64,000 bases of DNA from Methanothermococcus okinawensis IH1 (GCF_000179575.2 NC_015636.1:186001-250000), one strand, 5' to 3'; positions 10,394 through 21,408 are shown, counted from the first letter of the stretch. Program-made: numbers and translations. Notes: generated by a model from the letters alone, not told the origin.

Positions 10394-10798
10394 ATGGATT
10401 CGTTTTTAACAGATACTCAAATAAAAGTATTAAAATTAAGAAAAAAGGGATTAACTCAGGAAGAAATAGCAAAAATGATGAATACAAGCAGAGCAAATAT
10501 AAGTATGATAGAAAAAAGGGCAAAGGAAAATGTGGAAAAGGCAAGAAATACTTTAAGGATTTACAACGATATAATTTCTCCTGTAAAATTAACCATCAAA
10601 GAAGGTGTTGATGTTTTTGATATTCCAAAAATGGTATTCAAAACCTCCGATGAAAATGATATTCATGTAAAATATAGCTCATTGGAAATACTTGATTTAA
10701 TACACAAAAATGTGAAGGATAACATCAATAAAAGAATTGTTAAAAAACCATTCATAATAAATATTCTTGAAGATGGCGAGCTCTCATTTATTGAATAA
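10394..10798 (+). CDS. tfx: Tfx-type DNA-binding transcriptional regulator
   Basis: The 134-residue protein starts with a helix-turn-helix (residues 6-45, LTDTQIKVLKLRKKGLTQEE then IAKMMNTSRANISMIEKRA) followed by the Tfx C-terminal domain. In Methanothermobacter, Tfx binds the promoter of the molybdenum formylmethanofuran dehydrogenase operon. fwdB lies 8 kb upstream here, so control of it is possible but not shown. It shares orientation with prs and pelota. Confidence 0.88.
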   Translation: MDSFLTDTQIKVLKLRKKGLTQEEIAKMMNTSRANISMIEKRAKENVEKARNTLRIYNDIISPVKLTIKEGVDVFDIPKMVFKTSDENDIHVKYSSLEILDLIHKNVKDNINKRIVKKPFIINILEDGELSFIE

Positions 10799-10876
10799 AT
10801 ATTAATGAATGAAAATATATAAAAATATAAATTAAAAGTAGATAAATAAAAATATATAATTAATTAAGGTTAGATT

Positions 10877-11923
10877 ATGAAAATTATTAAGGAAATACCT
10901 GAAAAAAATATAATTAAAGTGATGCCTGAGAACTTGGATGACCTTTGGCATCTTTACAATATTATTGAAAAAAACAGTGCAGTATCTGCCATGACAGAAC
11001 GAAGGGTTGAAGATAAAGGAGACAAATTAAGGGCTGATAGAGGAGCAAAAAAAAGGGTATATTTAGGAATTAAGGCAGAAAAAATAAATTTTCATGAGGA
11101 TACAAATAGGTTGAGGGTAAGTGGTAAGATAATATATGGTCCAGATGATATTCCATTAGGTTCCTATCATACAATTGATATAGAGCCATATACAGAGGTA
11201 TCTATCCAAAAAAATTGGAAAAGATGGGATTTAGAACGGTTAAAAGATGCAGAAAATTCTGCGAAAAAGCCAAAGGTTGTAATAGTTATCATGGATGAGC
11301 TCGAAGCAAATATATATTTAGTTAGAGAATATGGTGCTAAGGAAGTAGCACATATAAAATCAAGTCTGTCAAAGAGATTAAATTACAAACAACAGGAACA
11401 AGAAAAATTAAGTTATTATAATGAAATAGCAAATGCAATAAGTCAATATGAGGGTAAAATTCTTGTAGCAGGTCCAGGATTTGGAAAAAATAATTTTCAA
11501 AAATATTTATCTGAAAAATATAACGATATCTATCAAAGAACCATATTTGAATCTACAAACCATACTGGAAGATTGGGACTTAATGAAGTTTTAAAATCCG
11601 GAATAATCGATAGGATATATGGTGAGGCAAGATTAAGTAAAGAAACTCAACTTGTAAATAAACTTTTAGAAGAGATTTCAAAAAGGGGTCTTGCAGTTTA
11701 TGGATTTGATGATGTTAAGAATGCTTTAAACTACTCTGCAATAGAAACACTTCTTATAACGGATGAATTTTTGAGAAAAAATAGGAAAAAGATGGAAAAT
11801 ATTGTAAATTCAGTTGAGAATATTGGTGGAAAAACCGTAATTATATCCACAGAACACGATGCAGGAAAACAGTTAAAGGGTCTTGGTGGAATAGGAGCAA
11901 TATTAAGATTTCCTATTGAATAA
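10877..11923 (+). CDS. pelA: Pelota (Dom34) ribosome rescue factor
   Basis: The protein of 348 residues has the three domains of archaeal Pelota: an N-terminal Sm-like domain (MKIIKEIPEKNIIKVMPENL start, with EDTNRLRVSGK), a central domain (VVIVIMDELEANIYLV, ILVAGPGFGKNNF) and an eRF1-like C-terminal domain (ALNYSAIETLLITDEFLR). It works with aEF1A to release stalled ribosomes. It sits alone after tfx. Confidence 0.95.
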   Translation: MKIIKEIPEKNIIKVMPENLDDLWHLYNIIEKNSAVSAMTERRVEDKGDKLRADRGAKKRVYLGIKAEKINFHEDTNRLRVSGKIIYGPDDIPLGSYHTIDIEPYTEVSIQKNWKRWDLERLKDAENSAKKPKVVIVIMDELEANIYLVREYGAKEVAHIKSSLSKRLNYKQQEQEKLSYYNEIANAISQYEGKILVAGPGFGKNNFQKYLSEKYNDIYQRTIFESTNHTGRLGLNEVLKSGIIDRIYGEARLSKETQLVNKLLEEISKRGLAVYGFDDVKNALNYSAIETLLITDEFLRKNRKKMENIVNSVENIGGKTVIISTEHDAGKQLKGLGGIGAILRFPIE

Positions 11924-12080
11924 TATTTTAAGCAGAGATATAATAGTAAAATTTTACTTTATTTTATCTATATTATTTTTTAGTCGGATATAATATGACT
12001 ATATTTAAATTTAAGAGGATTACATAAGTTTTTTATAGTATGGATGTAACTAATACCATATTCAAAATTGGGTGATATAT

Positions 12081-13340
12081 ATGGATGTTATATTAGCAAT
12101 TGGTTATCTGTCCATTCTGTTTGCAGGAGGTTCCCTGATAGCAAAATTGGCAGAAAAATTTGGTATTCCAGATATTCCATTACTCTTGATATTTGGACTG
12201 CTTATTTCCTTTTTCAACATTATACCAAAAGGTATTGTGGAAACCTCATTTGAATTTATTGGTAATTTTGGTTTAATAATTCTTTTGTTCATAGGCTCTT
12301 ATGAAATGGAATGGGACGTTATGAAAAAGGTCCTTGGAACAATAGTTAAACTCGATGTCATTGCATTGCTTGTAGTATGTGCAATATCTGGAATAGTATT
12401 TAATTGGGTATTTCATTTACCATTGTTGGCTATAATCGGGTTCTTATTTGGTGCAATTGTATGTGCTACTGACCCTGCAACTCTAATTCCAATATTCTCA
12501 AAAATGAATATGAATCCAGAGGTGGCAATAACTCTCGAAGCTGAAAGTGTTTTTAATGACCCCCTTGGTATTGTTGTAGCATTGATATGTTTGTCGGCAA
12601 TGGGATTAGCTGCTAGTGAAAATCCAATACTTGAATTTAGTTCTCTTGCAGTTGGCGGTATTATATTGGGTCTTATTGCAGGCAAATTTTATGAAATTAT
12701 TGTTTCAAAAATTAAGTTTGGTGATTATATAGCACCATTTACACTTGGCTTGTGTATAGCATTTTGGTATTTTGCTGAGGGCATCTTTCCGCAAATTACA
12801 GGCTATGAAATTAGTGGTTTTATGGCAGCTGCAATTATGGGACTTTACATAGGGAATACCATGGCTCCTAAACCAGGATATAAAAAAGAAATGGAAAGAG
12901 TTTCAATGTTTTTTGGAGAATTATCCACATTTATTAGAATATTAATATTTGTATTGTTGGGTGCAGGTGTGAGCATTTCATTGTTAGAAAATTATGCAAT
13001 TCCCGCAACGATATGTGCTTTGGGTTCCATACTTTTAGCAAGACCTATTGGTGTTTTAATTGCAACTTCGATACCTCCTGCAAGACCATTTTTAGAGCGT
13101 ATATATATTGCATTGGAAGGTCCAAGGGGAGTAGTTCCTGCAACAATGTCTGCAATGGTATATTCTGAGATTATGAACAATCCAAGTATTGTTCCAAGTT
13201 CAATATCAAAATATATGCCTCCAACAGAGTTAGCTGGGGCAATACTAGTTGCAACCTTTGCAACAATAATAATAAGTGTAATTTTGGAAGCCTCTTGGGC
13301 AAAACCACTGGCTAAGGTATTGTTAAAAAATAAACAATGA
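12081..13340 (+). CDS. Cation/proton antiporter of the NhaP/CPA1 type
   Basis: The integral membrane protein has about 419 residues and a dozen hydrophobic segments. The antiporter signature CATDPATLIPIFSKM and the ion-binding FNDPLGIVVALI segment are present, so it exchanges Na+ (or another cation) for protons. I start at ATG 12081, preceded by GGTG at 12071-12074; the GTG within that site is not a likely start. It stands alone between pelota and the flavoprotein gene. No GAGCTC palindrome falls in it, unlike most neighbours. Confidence 0.88.
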   Translation: MDVILAIGYLSILFAGGSLIAKLAEKFGIPDIPLLLIFGLLISFFNIIPKGIVETSFEFIGNFGLIILLFIGSYEMEWDVMKKVLGTIVKLDVIALLVVCAISGIVFNWVFHLPLLAIIGFLFGAIVCATDPATLIPIFSKMNMNPEVAITLEAESVFNDPLGIVVALICLSAMGLAASENPILEFSSLAVGGIILGLIAGKFYEIIVSKIKFGDYIAPFTLGLCIAFWYFAEGIFPQITGYEISGFMAAAIMGLYIGNTMAPKPGYKKEMERVSMFFGELSTFIRILIFVLLGAGVSISLLENYAIPATICALGSILLARPIGVLIATSIPPARPFLERIYIALEGPRGVVPATMSAMVYSEIMNNPSIVPSSISKYMPPTELAGAILVATFATIIISVILEASWAKPLAKVLLKNKQ

Positions 13341-13560
13341 ATAGATATATGTTATTTATTTTAATTATTTTTTAATTTTATTTATATTATAATATAATCA
13401 ATTATTTGCGTTATTTTTTAAATCTTAAAAACATAAAAATTTTAAATATAACAATCAAAAATAAGTTATATAAATCAATAATAATTAAATATCAGTGAAA
13501 TTTATTTATATATATGATAAACAAGATACCATATTAAATATAATAAAAATAGGTGAAGAA

Positions 13561-14919
13561 ATGAGAGTTGTTATAATCGGAAGTGGTGCAGCAGGATTAA
13601 CCACAGCTTCAACAATAAGGAAATATAATAAAGAAATGGATATAATAGTTATCACAAAGGAGAAACATATAGCATATTCACCATGTGCTATTCCCTATGT
13701 AATATGTAATGAAATACCTTCATTTGAAGATATAGTAATGCATACTCCCGAAGAATATAAAAAGGATAGAAATATCAATGTGATTACAGAGTCAGAGGTT
13801 TTGGATATAGATTCAAAGAATAACAAAATAATATATAAGGATAAAGGAAATAATAAAATAGGATTAACTTATGATTACCTTGTTTTAGCCACGGGGGGCT
13901 CTCCTTTTGTTCCACCAATTGAAGGTGCGGATTTAGAAGGAGTTTTTAAATTAAGAACAATTGAAGATGGTATGAAAATAAAAGAATATGCAGAAAATTC
14001 AAAAAGTGCAATAGTTGCAGGAGCTGGGGCAATTGGACTTGAAACAGCATACGCATTGAAAAAACTTGGACTTGATGTGATAGTTGTTGAGATGGCGCCT
14101 CAAATATTACCACGAGCTCTGGATATAGACATGGCTAAGATTGTTATGAAATACTTAGAAGATGCAGGTATTAAATTTATACTTGAAAAACCACTTGGAA
14201 AAATCGTCGGAGATGAAGATGGCAAAGTAAGTGGTGCAGTAATTGATGGAGATTTATATAACTGCGATATGGTTATCATGGCTACTGGGGTAAGACCAAA
14301 TACCGAGCTCGCAAAAAAGGCAGGCTGTGAAATAGGAAGATGGGCTATAAAGGTAAATGAAAAAATGCAAACTTCAATACCAAATATATATGCCGTTGGA
14401 GACTGTGTGGAAGTTGTGGATTTAATAACAAAACAGATTACATTATCACCATTTGGAACAACGGCTGTAAGGCAGGGCAAAGTTGCAGGAAAAAATATTG
14501 TAGGTATTGATGCCAAATTTAATCCAGTTTTAAATGCCATGGTGTCAAAAATAGGAGATATTGAAATAGCAGGCACTGGTATGAGTGAGCTCGGAGCTCA
14601 TCAAAATAGACTCGATGTAATAGTTGGAAGAGCAAGAGCTCTTACAAGGGCAAGGTATTATCCTGGCGGAAAATTGATAGATATTAAATTAATATGTGAT
14701 ATGAATAAAAACATTGTAGGATGTCAAATTGTTGGTGGGGAGAGAGTGGCTGAAAGAGTAGATGCCATGTCCATAGCTATTGCCAAAAATATGACTTGTG
14801 ATGAGCTCGCAAATATGGAGTTTTGCTATGCTCCACCAGTTTCAATGGTAATTGACCCGTTAGCTCTTGCAGCTGAAAATGCCTGCGATAAATTTAAAAA
14901 GATGGAAAAAAACGAGTAA
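13561..14919 (+). CDS. NADH oxidase / CoA-disulfide reductase family flavoprotein
   Basis: The enzyme has about 452 residues, with FAD motif VVIIGSGAAGLTTAS at the N-terminus and NAD motif SAIVAGAGAIGLETA in the middle. The redox cysteine lies in AYSPCAIPYV, as in NADH oxidase and CoA-disulfide reductase. The start at 13561 follows AGGTGAAGAA; the frame to 13495 adds an unrelated 22-residue stretch. The C-terminal dimerisation domain includes YPGGKLIDIKLI. It may act in oxygen or disulfide detoxification. Two GAGCTC palindromes occur 1 base apart at 14587-14599. A small gene follows after 44 bases. Confidence 0.88.
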   Translation: MRVVIIGSGAAGLTTASTIRKYNKEMDIIVITKEKHIAYSPCAIPYVICNEIPSFEDIVMHTPEEYKKDRNINVITESEVLDIDSKNNKIIYKDKGNNKIGLTYDYLVLATGGSPFVPPIEGADLEGVFKLRTIEDGMKIKEYAENSKSAIVAGAGAIGLETAYALKKLGLDVIVVEMAPQILPRALDIDMAKIVMKYLEDAGIKFILEKPLGKIVGDEDGKVSGAVIDGDLYNCDMVIMATGVRPNTELAKKAGCEIGRWAIKVNEKMQTSIPNIYAVGDCVEVVDLITKQITLSPFGTTAVRQGKVAGKNIVGIDAKFNPVLNAMVSKIGDIEIAGTGMSELGAHQNRLDVIVGRARALTRARYYPGGKLIDIKLICDMNKNIVGCQIVGGERVAERVDAMSIAIAKNMTCDELANMEFCYAPPVSMVIDPLALAAENACDKFKKMEKNE

Positions 14920-14963
14920 ATATATATTATAATTATAATATAAAATAATAAAAAAGTGATATT

Positions 14964-15143
14964 ATGGATATGGAAATGCTTATTGGGTTAATAGGAGCTC
15001 TTGAAAAAAAAGGAGTGGGGGTTCAATTATCCGTTGAAGGTCAAAAAACAGTGGAAATAACTGTGAAAGATAAAAAGATAGATGTAAATATAGTAAATCC
15101 ATCAAAAATTGGAACATTGATAAAAGAGCTTAATTTAAAATAA
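14964..15143 (+). CDS. Small conserved-looking protein of 59 residues, function unknown
   Basis: A reading frame of 59 codons starts at an ATG preceded by AAGTGATATT and ends at TAA. The protein begins MDMEMLIGLIGALEKKGVGV and ends IGTLIKELNLK, with a central VEITVKDKKIDVNIVN pattern of alternating strand-forming residues. This suggests a small alpha/beta fold. I do not recognise a family. It lies 44 bases after the NADH-oxidase-type gene and is probably in its operon. Regular codon use and a ribosome site support it as real. Confidence 0.7.
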   Translation: MDMEMLIGLIGALEKKGVGVQLSVEGQKTVEITVKDKKIDVNIVNPSKIGTLIKELNLK

Positions 15144-15222
15144 TAAATTTATAATTTTATAATTATTTATAACTTTTTTAATTTTTTAAATTTTAATAAA
15201 AAATAATTAAAAAGAAAAGCAA

Positions 15223-16233
<1,011 letters not shown>

Positions 16234-16272
16234 TTACCATAATATATATTGTTGTTATTAGTATATATTTGG

Positions 16273-16295
16273 TTTCTATTTAAGTTAAATAGAAA
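16273..16295. promoter_or_regulatory. Perfect 23-bp palindrome at the start of the mer transcript
   Basis: TTTCTATTTAA at 16273-16283 and its exact reverse complement at 16285-16295 flank one G. Relative to mer it lies just downstream of the TATA box at 16296-16312, so it overlaps the predicted start of transcription. It may be an operator or a 5' hairpin. Confidence 0.5.
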
Positions 16296-16312
16296 AGTAT
16301 TTATATAATAAA
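16296..16312 (-). promoter_or_regulatory. Probable TATA box of mer
   Basis: Read on the minus strand, TTATTATATAAATACTT contains a TATA element about 105-115 bases upstream of the mer start codon. Confidence 0.4.
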
Positions 16313-16666
16313 GTAACCCTTTAAACTTTAAAATAATAGTTAAATAATCTAATATGGGGTATAAAATAAATTATATGCTTATTTTTATTATGATTATATA
16401 TTTATTTATAATTATGTTTATTATACTATATGTTTATTACCATGTATTTATCATATCATATTTATTTCAACATAACATTATTTAATATTATTATAGGTGG
16501 TAAATATCCATTATTTACAGTATGTGAGTATGTCATACATAATAATTCATAATTTGCATAACAAAATATAACAAGATACTAATTATAAAATTAATATTCT
16601 AATTTAAATTATTTAAATTTAGTTAGGTTTATTTAATTTAGATTTATTTAAATATCTGGTGGTTAT

Positions 16667-17746
16667 ATGGACTTAGAAAAATATTGTGAAAGAGATATTT
16701 CAAAAAAAGAATGTTTAGAACTATTTGAAGATAATGAAAATTTTTTTGATATATTAAAATGTGCAGACAATCTTAGAAAAAAAATAAATGGGGATATTGT
16801 AAGTTATGTTGTTAATAGAAATATCAACTTTACAAATATCTGCGTTGGAGATTGTAAATTCTGTGCATTTAGAAGGGATGAAGATGATGAAGATGCATAT
16901 TTTTTAGATACTGATGAAATTGCCAAAAGAGCTCTTGATGCAAAAAAATATGGATGTTCTGAGGTATGTATTCAAGGGGGACTTCATCCTGTTGTAGATA
17001 CCTATTTTCAAGCTGAGATATTAAAAAAAGTTCATGATATTACAAGACCTTATGGTGATATACATATCCACGCATTTTCACCGATGGAAATTAAATTTGG
17101 GGCTGAAAACGCAGGTATTGACATTAAAGAGGCACTTAAAATACTAAAAGAAAACGGACTAAATACAATGCCTGGAACTGCTGCTGAGATACTGGATGAC
17201 GAAGTTAGGTCGGAGCTCTGTCCATCAAAACTATCTACTAAGGAATGGATTAAAATAATAAAAACTGCACATAAACTTGGTATAAAAACAACATCTACTA
17301 TGATGTATGGTCATATCGAAGAGTATAAACATATAGTAAATCATTTATTTATTTTAAAAGAAATTCAAGAAGAAACTAATGGATTCACTGAATTTGTTCC
17401 ATTAAGTTTTATGCATAAACTGGCCCCTATATACAATGAAGGAAAAGCAAGAGGAGGAGCTACTGGATTGGAAGATTTAAAGGTTTATGCTATTAGTAGA
17501 ATTTTATTTAAAGATGTTATAAAAAACATCCAAGTTTCATGGGTTAAATTAGGGTTTAAAATGGCTCAAATCGGTTTAAAATGCGGTGCTAATGATTTTG
17601 GTGGAACTCTTATTGAGGAAAATATTTCAAAATCAGCTGGGGCAGAGCATGGTGTTTATGTATCTGTTGATGAAATAAAAGATATGATTTTAAGGATAGG
17701 AAGAATTCCAAAAGAGAGAAATACTTTATATAAAATTTTAGAATAA
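16667..17746 (+). CDS. cofH: FO synthase subunit 2 (radical SAM), F420 biosynthesis
   Basis: The 359-residue radical SAM enzyme joins 4-hydroxyphenyl from tyrosine to the diaminouracil for 8-hydroxy-5-deazaflavin (FO). The cluster motif NICVGDCKFCAFRR has C59, C63 and C66 (CX3CX2C). CofH features are NINFTN before the motif, IQGGLHP, and the C-terminal CGANDFGGTLIEENISKSAGA. CofG is not in the window. A GGTGGTTAT site precedes the ATG. The product F420 is used by Mer encoded next door. Confidence 0.92.
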   Translation: MDLEKYCERDISKKECLELFEDNENFFDILKCADNLRKKINGDIVSYVVNRNINFTNICVGDCKFCAFRRDEDDEDAYFLDTDEIAKRALDAKKYGCSEVCIQGGLHPVVDTYFQAEILKKVHDITRPYGDIHIHAFSPMEIKFGAENAGIDIKEALKILKENGLNTMPGTAAEILDDEVRSELCPSKLSTKEWIKIIKTAHKLGIKTTSTMMYGHIEEYKHIVNHLFILKEIQEETNGFTEFVPLSFMHKLAPIYNEGKARGGATGLEDLKVYAISRILFKDVIKNIQVSWVKLGFKMAQIGLKCGANDFGGTLIEENISKSAGAEHGVYVSVDEIKDMILRIGRIPKERNTLYKILE

Positions 17747-17812
17747 ATAAAGAATAAAATAAATAATTATAAAAAATATAAATTTATTTATTTTTTATAT
17801 TTTACTACATTA

Positions 17813-20017
17813 TTACATCTCTCCCATCATTTCAGAGAATGCATTTTTATATCCTTTTTTCATCTTTTCTATATCTATATTTACAATTTCTTTATTGTTG
17901 TTTATAATTTTCAATGAACTTCCACCGATTTTTCCAATGATATATGCGTTTTCCCCAAGAGCTCCGATAACTTTATCCTTATTTTCTTCACTTATAGCAA
18001 GTATTATTCTTCCAGATGTTTCTGAGAATAGCAGTATATCATCTCTTAAATTGTTTTTATTGTATTCTGTTAAATCGAGCTCAGCACCAATATTGTTATT
18101 TATGCACATTTTTGAGATAGCAACAGCAAGACCTCCTCTTGAACAGTCGGAAGCTTCATTTATTAGACCTTCATTTATCAAATCAGCTACTGTGGAATAT
18201 ATTATTTTTTCCTTTTCTAAGTCTGCTCTTGGAATTATTCCCTTATCTATGTTGTGTATGTATTTATAGTATTCACTTCCCCCCATTTCGTCCTTTGTCT
18301 CATTTGTAATTATTAATATATCCCCTTCTTTTACTTTATTAAATACAGAAGGAACCTTTTCAACATCTTCAATCGTTCCAACTATGCATATTGTAGGTGT
18401 TGGGTTTATTGGATAATCCTTTCCGTCAATTATGGTTTCATTGTATAAACTTACATTTCCTCCAACTACGGGTATATTAAAGAATTCAGCACAGTCAGCG
18501 ATTCCTTCAACACATTTTTTTATTTGATACATTCTTTCAGGTCTTTCAGGGTTTCCAAAATTCAAATTATCAAGCATTCCAATAGGTTTTGCTCCAACAG
18601 TAGCTAAATTCCTTACTGATTCACATACTAAATTAACACTTCCAATATATGGATTTAATTTACAGTATGTTGGATTACAATCTGTTGTTAAGGCTAATCC
18701 CTTTGGATAACTTTCAATAAGTCGCAATACTGCACTATCTTTTCCAGGTTTTACAACGGTTCTTATTTGAACCTCATGGTCGTATCTCTCATAAATCCAT
18801 TCCTTTGAATTTATATTTGGGCTTTTTAATAATCTCAATAAAATATCGTTTAAATCATCTGGTTGAGGTATTTCATCCTTATTGTCAGGGGTTTCTAATA
18901 TGGAATCTTTTTCTTCTCTATATATGGGTGTAGCTTCACAAAGTAATTCCAACGGCAAATCTACAATCGTTTTTCCATTCATTTTTGCCACTAAATTTTT
19001 TGTATCTGTGGTTTTTCCTATAACAGATGCAGGGAGTTCATACTTTTCAAATATTTTTATAACTTCCTCTTCGCTTCCCTCCTCAACAGCTAAAAGCATT
19101 CTTTCCTGTGATTCTGAAACCATTATTTCATAAGGAGTCATACCTTCTTCCCTAAGTATAACATTTTCAAGGTAGAGCTCGGCACCAACACCTCCACTAT
19201 AACACATTTCAGAACACGACGAAGTAATACCCGCAGCTCCAAGGTCTTTCATTGCCTTAATCTTACCTGTTTTGCATGCCTCTAAGGTGGCGTCAATCAA
19301 GCATTTTTCTGTGAAGGCATCGCCAATCTGAACGCTTGGTCTATCTTCCTCACTTTCGCTTGTAAGGTCTTTTGAAGCAAACGATGCTCCACCTATTCCA
19401 TCCCTTCCCGTGCTTCCAACAAGTATAAGGGATAAGTTTGGTTCTTTTGCCTTTCCCGTAATTATATCTTTTTCCTTTACAAGTCCAATACATACCACAT
19501 TTACAAGGTTGTTGTAGTCGTAGGATTTGTCGAATTCACATTCTCCACCAACAGTTGGAACCCCTATTCTGTTTCCGTAATCTCCAATGCCCTCAACAAC
19601 TCCTTCAACAAGCCATCTTACTTTGTCCTGCTCTTTTCCGTTTATATCTCCAAATCTAAGAGCATCCATTAAAGCTATTGGTTTGGCATTCATGGAAATT
19701 ATGTCCCTTACAATCCCTCCAACTCCTGTTGCAGCACCGTTGTATGGGTCGATATATGAAGGGTGGTTATGGCTTTCCATTGCCATTGCTACACATAAAT
19801 CATTTTTTTCATCAATTTTTATTAATGCTGCATCATCTCCGGGACCTACAACAATGTTTTGGTTTTCTTTTATAGTTTTTCCAAATGTTCTTAAAATATG
19901 TTTTGTGCTCCTATATGAACAATGTTCGCTCCAAAGGTTTTCAAACATCCCAATTTCTACGTCATTTGGTTTTCTTCCAAGTTTTTCTTCTATATATTTT
20001 AAATCGTTTAAATCCAT
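17813..20017 (-). CDS. purL: Phosphoribosylformylglycinamidine synthase, PurL subunit
   Basis: It catalyses the ATP- and ammonia-dependent fourth step of purine synthesis together with PurQ and PurS. The 734-residue length is that of the small archaeal/Bacillus form. Motifs are [14 protein letters not shown] at the N-terminus, [34 protein letters not shown], and the second half with [10 protein letters not shown] and [13 protein letters not shown]. The start is preceded by GGAGGAGAACC. A CRISPR locus lies immediately upstream of its 5' end. Confidence 0.96.
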   Translation of the reverse strand: MDLNDLKYIEEKLGRKPNDVEIGMFENLWSEHCSYRSTKHILRTFGKTIKENQNIVVGPGDDAALIKIDEKNDLCVAMAMESHNHPSYIDPYNGAATGVGGIVRDIISMNAKPIALMDALRFGDINGKEQDKVRWLVEGVVEGIGDYGNRIGVPTVGGECEFDKSYDYNNLVNVVCIGLVKEKDIITGKAKEPNLSLILVGSTGRDGIGGASFASKDLTSESEEDRPSVQIGDAFTEKCLIDATLEACKTGKIKAMKDLGAAGITSSCSEMCYSGGVGAELYLENVILREEGMTPYEIMVSESQERMLLAVEEGSEEEVIKIFEKYELPASVIGKTTDTKNLVAKMNGKTIVDLPLELLCEATPIYREEKDSILETPDNKDEIPQPDDLNDILLRLLKSPNINSKEWIYERYDHEVQIRTVVKPGKDSAVLRLIESYPKGLALTTDCNPTYCKLNPYIGSVNLVCESVRNLATVGAKPIGMLDNLNFGNPERPERMYQIKKCVEGIADCAEFFNIPVVGGNVSLYNETIIDGKDYPINPTPTICIVGTIEDVEKVPSVFNKVKEGDILIITNETKDEMGGSEYYKYIHNIDKGIIPRADLEKEKIIYSTVADLINEGLINEASDCSRGGLAVAISKMCINNNIGAELDLTEYNKNNLRDDILLFSETSGRIILAISEENKDKVIGALGENAYIIGKIGGSSLKIINNNKEIVNIDIEKMKKGYKNAFSEMMGEM

Positions 20018-20100
20018 GGTTCTCCTCCGTAATTAAGAATATAATATTATAATAAAAAAGATAGATTATCAATAAAAATTAAATAAAATCTAATATTTAT

Positions 20101-20145
20101 AATCTACTGTTTATGATTTTCTATGGTGCATCTTAGGAGATTTTT
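20101..20145 (-). pseudogene. Decayed fragment of the methanogenesis marker 14 gene
   Basis: About 43 bases (starting AATCTACTGTTT) align with 38052-38095 inside the marker 14 gene with only about seven mismatches by eye. They correspond to codons for KSPKIHYAKSQTVDL, now with a stop. It lies directly before the CRISPR leader, in the same relative position as the intact gene does at the large locus. It shows that this locus was copied together with the start of that gene. Confidence 0.75.
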
Positions 20146-20147
20146 TT

Positions 20148-20577
20148 ATTTTATAAAAATATTAAGTTATTTTAATATTTTTTTCTTTATTAGTAATATA
20201 TTACTATCCCTGTAAATATTCATCATTTTTTTATTATATTGATTATTTAACTTTTATTTTTTAAAATATCTTTAATCTATCCGTCGTAAATCGATGGATT
20301 TTTTAGTATAATTAATATATTTAAATAAATAGAATTATAGAGATTTTTAGGAGATTTCTTATATATTATATTATTTTTATCTGTTCCTTGTAGATTTTTT
20401 AGATTTTAAAAAAATATCAATTTAATATCATTTATATTCCTAAATACCTTTAAATTATCTGTCGTAAATCACCCTTAAAACTTATATAAATAACAAAAAT
20501 CAATGAGATTCGAGATGCAAGGTTTATATCGGAGTAATGCAAAGTTATTTTATGCAAAATAAGAAAAATTTTGAACT
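20148..20577 (+). promoter_or_regulatory. CRISPR leader of the small array
   Basis: This AT-rich, gene-free stretch matches the leader of the large array (38204-38643) along its whole length with close to 90 % identity by eye. It holds two copies of a CYGTCGTAAATC motif about 180 bases apart, near 20280 and 20460, and TATA-like elements TTATATAAAT near 20480 and TTTATATC near 20523. The leader ends TTTTGAACT directly before the first repeat. It presumably drives pre-crRNA transcription and directs spacer insertion. Confidence 0.85.
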
Positions 20578-21146
20578 GTTAAAATCAGACCATTGATGGA
20601 TGGAAAAAAATGACAAAACATAGCACATTAGATATGCTGCTAAATGTTAAAATCAGACCATTGATGGATGGAAAAACAGATTGGGAATGATAACATTATC
20701 TACAATATAATCAGTTAAAATCAGACCATTGATGGATGGAAAACTCGAAATTAAGCTTTCGGAAGGAGAAACATTTAAATTGTTAAAATCAGACCATTGA
20801 TGGATGGAAAATACATAATACACCCTTCGATAGGATTCTTCATTATCTTGTTAAAATCAGACCATTGATGGATGGAAAATAGTCTCACCTTAACCTAATC
20901 CTATATCTACATATTTAGTTAAAATCAGACCATTGATGGATGGAAAATGCGTAGGATACCCCATTTCCAGCAACTTTTCTTTTGTTAAAATCAGACCATT
21001 GATGGATGGAAAATGTATTTTTAGTTTCGAAAGGAACTGATTATGATTGGGTTAAAATCAGACCATTGATGGATGGAAATTCTCTTTTTGAATTTCTTAT
21101 ATTAATCTATAAAAGAGTTAAAATCAGACCATTGATGGATGGAAAT
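20578..21146 (+). CRISPR. Small CRISPR array, 9 repeats and 8 spacers
   Basis: The 30-base repeat starts GTTAAAATCAGACC and ends GATGGATGGAAA plus one variable base. Repeat starts are 20578, 20646, 20714, 20782, 20850, 20918, 20984, 21051 and 21117, so spacers are 36-38 bases. The first seven repeats end in A and the last two end in T, the form seen in all repeats of the large array. The leader is at the left. No cas gene lies near it. Spacer 2 shares 17 bases with a spacer of the large array. Confidence 0.98.
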
Positions 21147-21195
21147 CTTTATTTTATTTAAAATAAATAGAGTATAAAAATAATTGGGTGAAAAA

Positions 21196-21339
21196 ATGGA
21201 TTTTCTGTTTAGTTTACTTCTAATATTTCTTTGTGGTTGTGGCTTATATGCGTTAGCAAACCACAATGTGAGAAAAGTGCTTGTTGAAGAAATAGATAAA
21301 GATATCGAAGAAATGCAAAAAAAAGATGATAATAAATAA
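21196..21339 (+). CDS. Small membrane-anchored protein of 47 residues, unknown
   Basis: A 47-codon frame begins at an ATG preceded by GGGTGAAAAA. The N-terminal hydrophobic segment (MDFLFSLLLIFLCGCGLYAL) could be a single membrane anchor or lipoprotein-like signal. A short charged tail (VEEIDKDIEEMQKKDD) follows. It sits between the last repeat of the small CRISPR array and a decayed repeat at 21377. I do not recognise the family. The good ribosome site and typical coding pattern support it, but its size limits certainty. Confidence 0.55.
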   Translation: MDFLFSLLLIFLCGCGLYALANHNVRKVLVEEIDKDIEEMQKKDDNK

Positions 21340-21376
21340 GAAAGTCGATTTTATGAAAACATTGAGAAATAATTAA

Positions 21377-21408
21377 GTTAAAATCATCATACTGTTGTTG
21401 ATGGAAAT
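21377..21408 (+). repeat. Decayed CRISPR repeat beyond the small array
   Basis: The first ten bases GTTAAAATCA and the last eight ATGGAAAT match the repeat exactly, while the middle differs and is two bases longer. It lies 230 bases past the last intact repeat, just before the end of smc. Confidence 0.6.

Noticed and set aside
12068-12253. A 61-codon frame overlapping the antiporter start
   Set aside because: It overlaps the antiporter frame and has no family signal.
21147-21195. Search for cas genes around either array
   Set aside because: The neighbours are purL, smc, marker 14, rfbC and radB; none resembles a Cas protein, so the machinery must be elsewhere.
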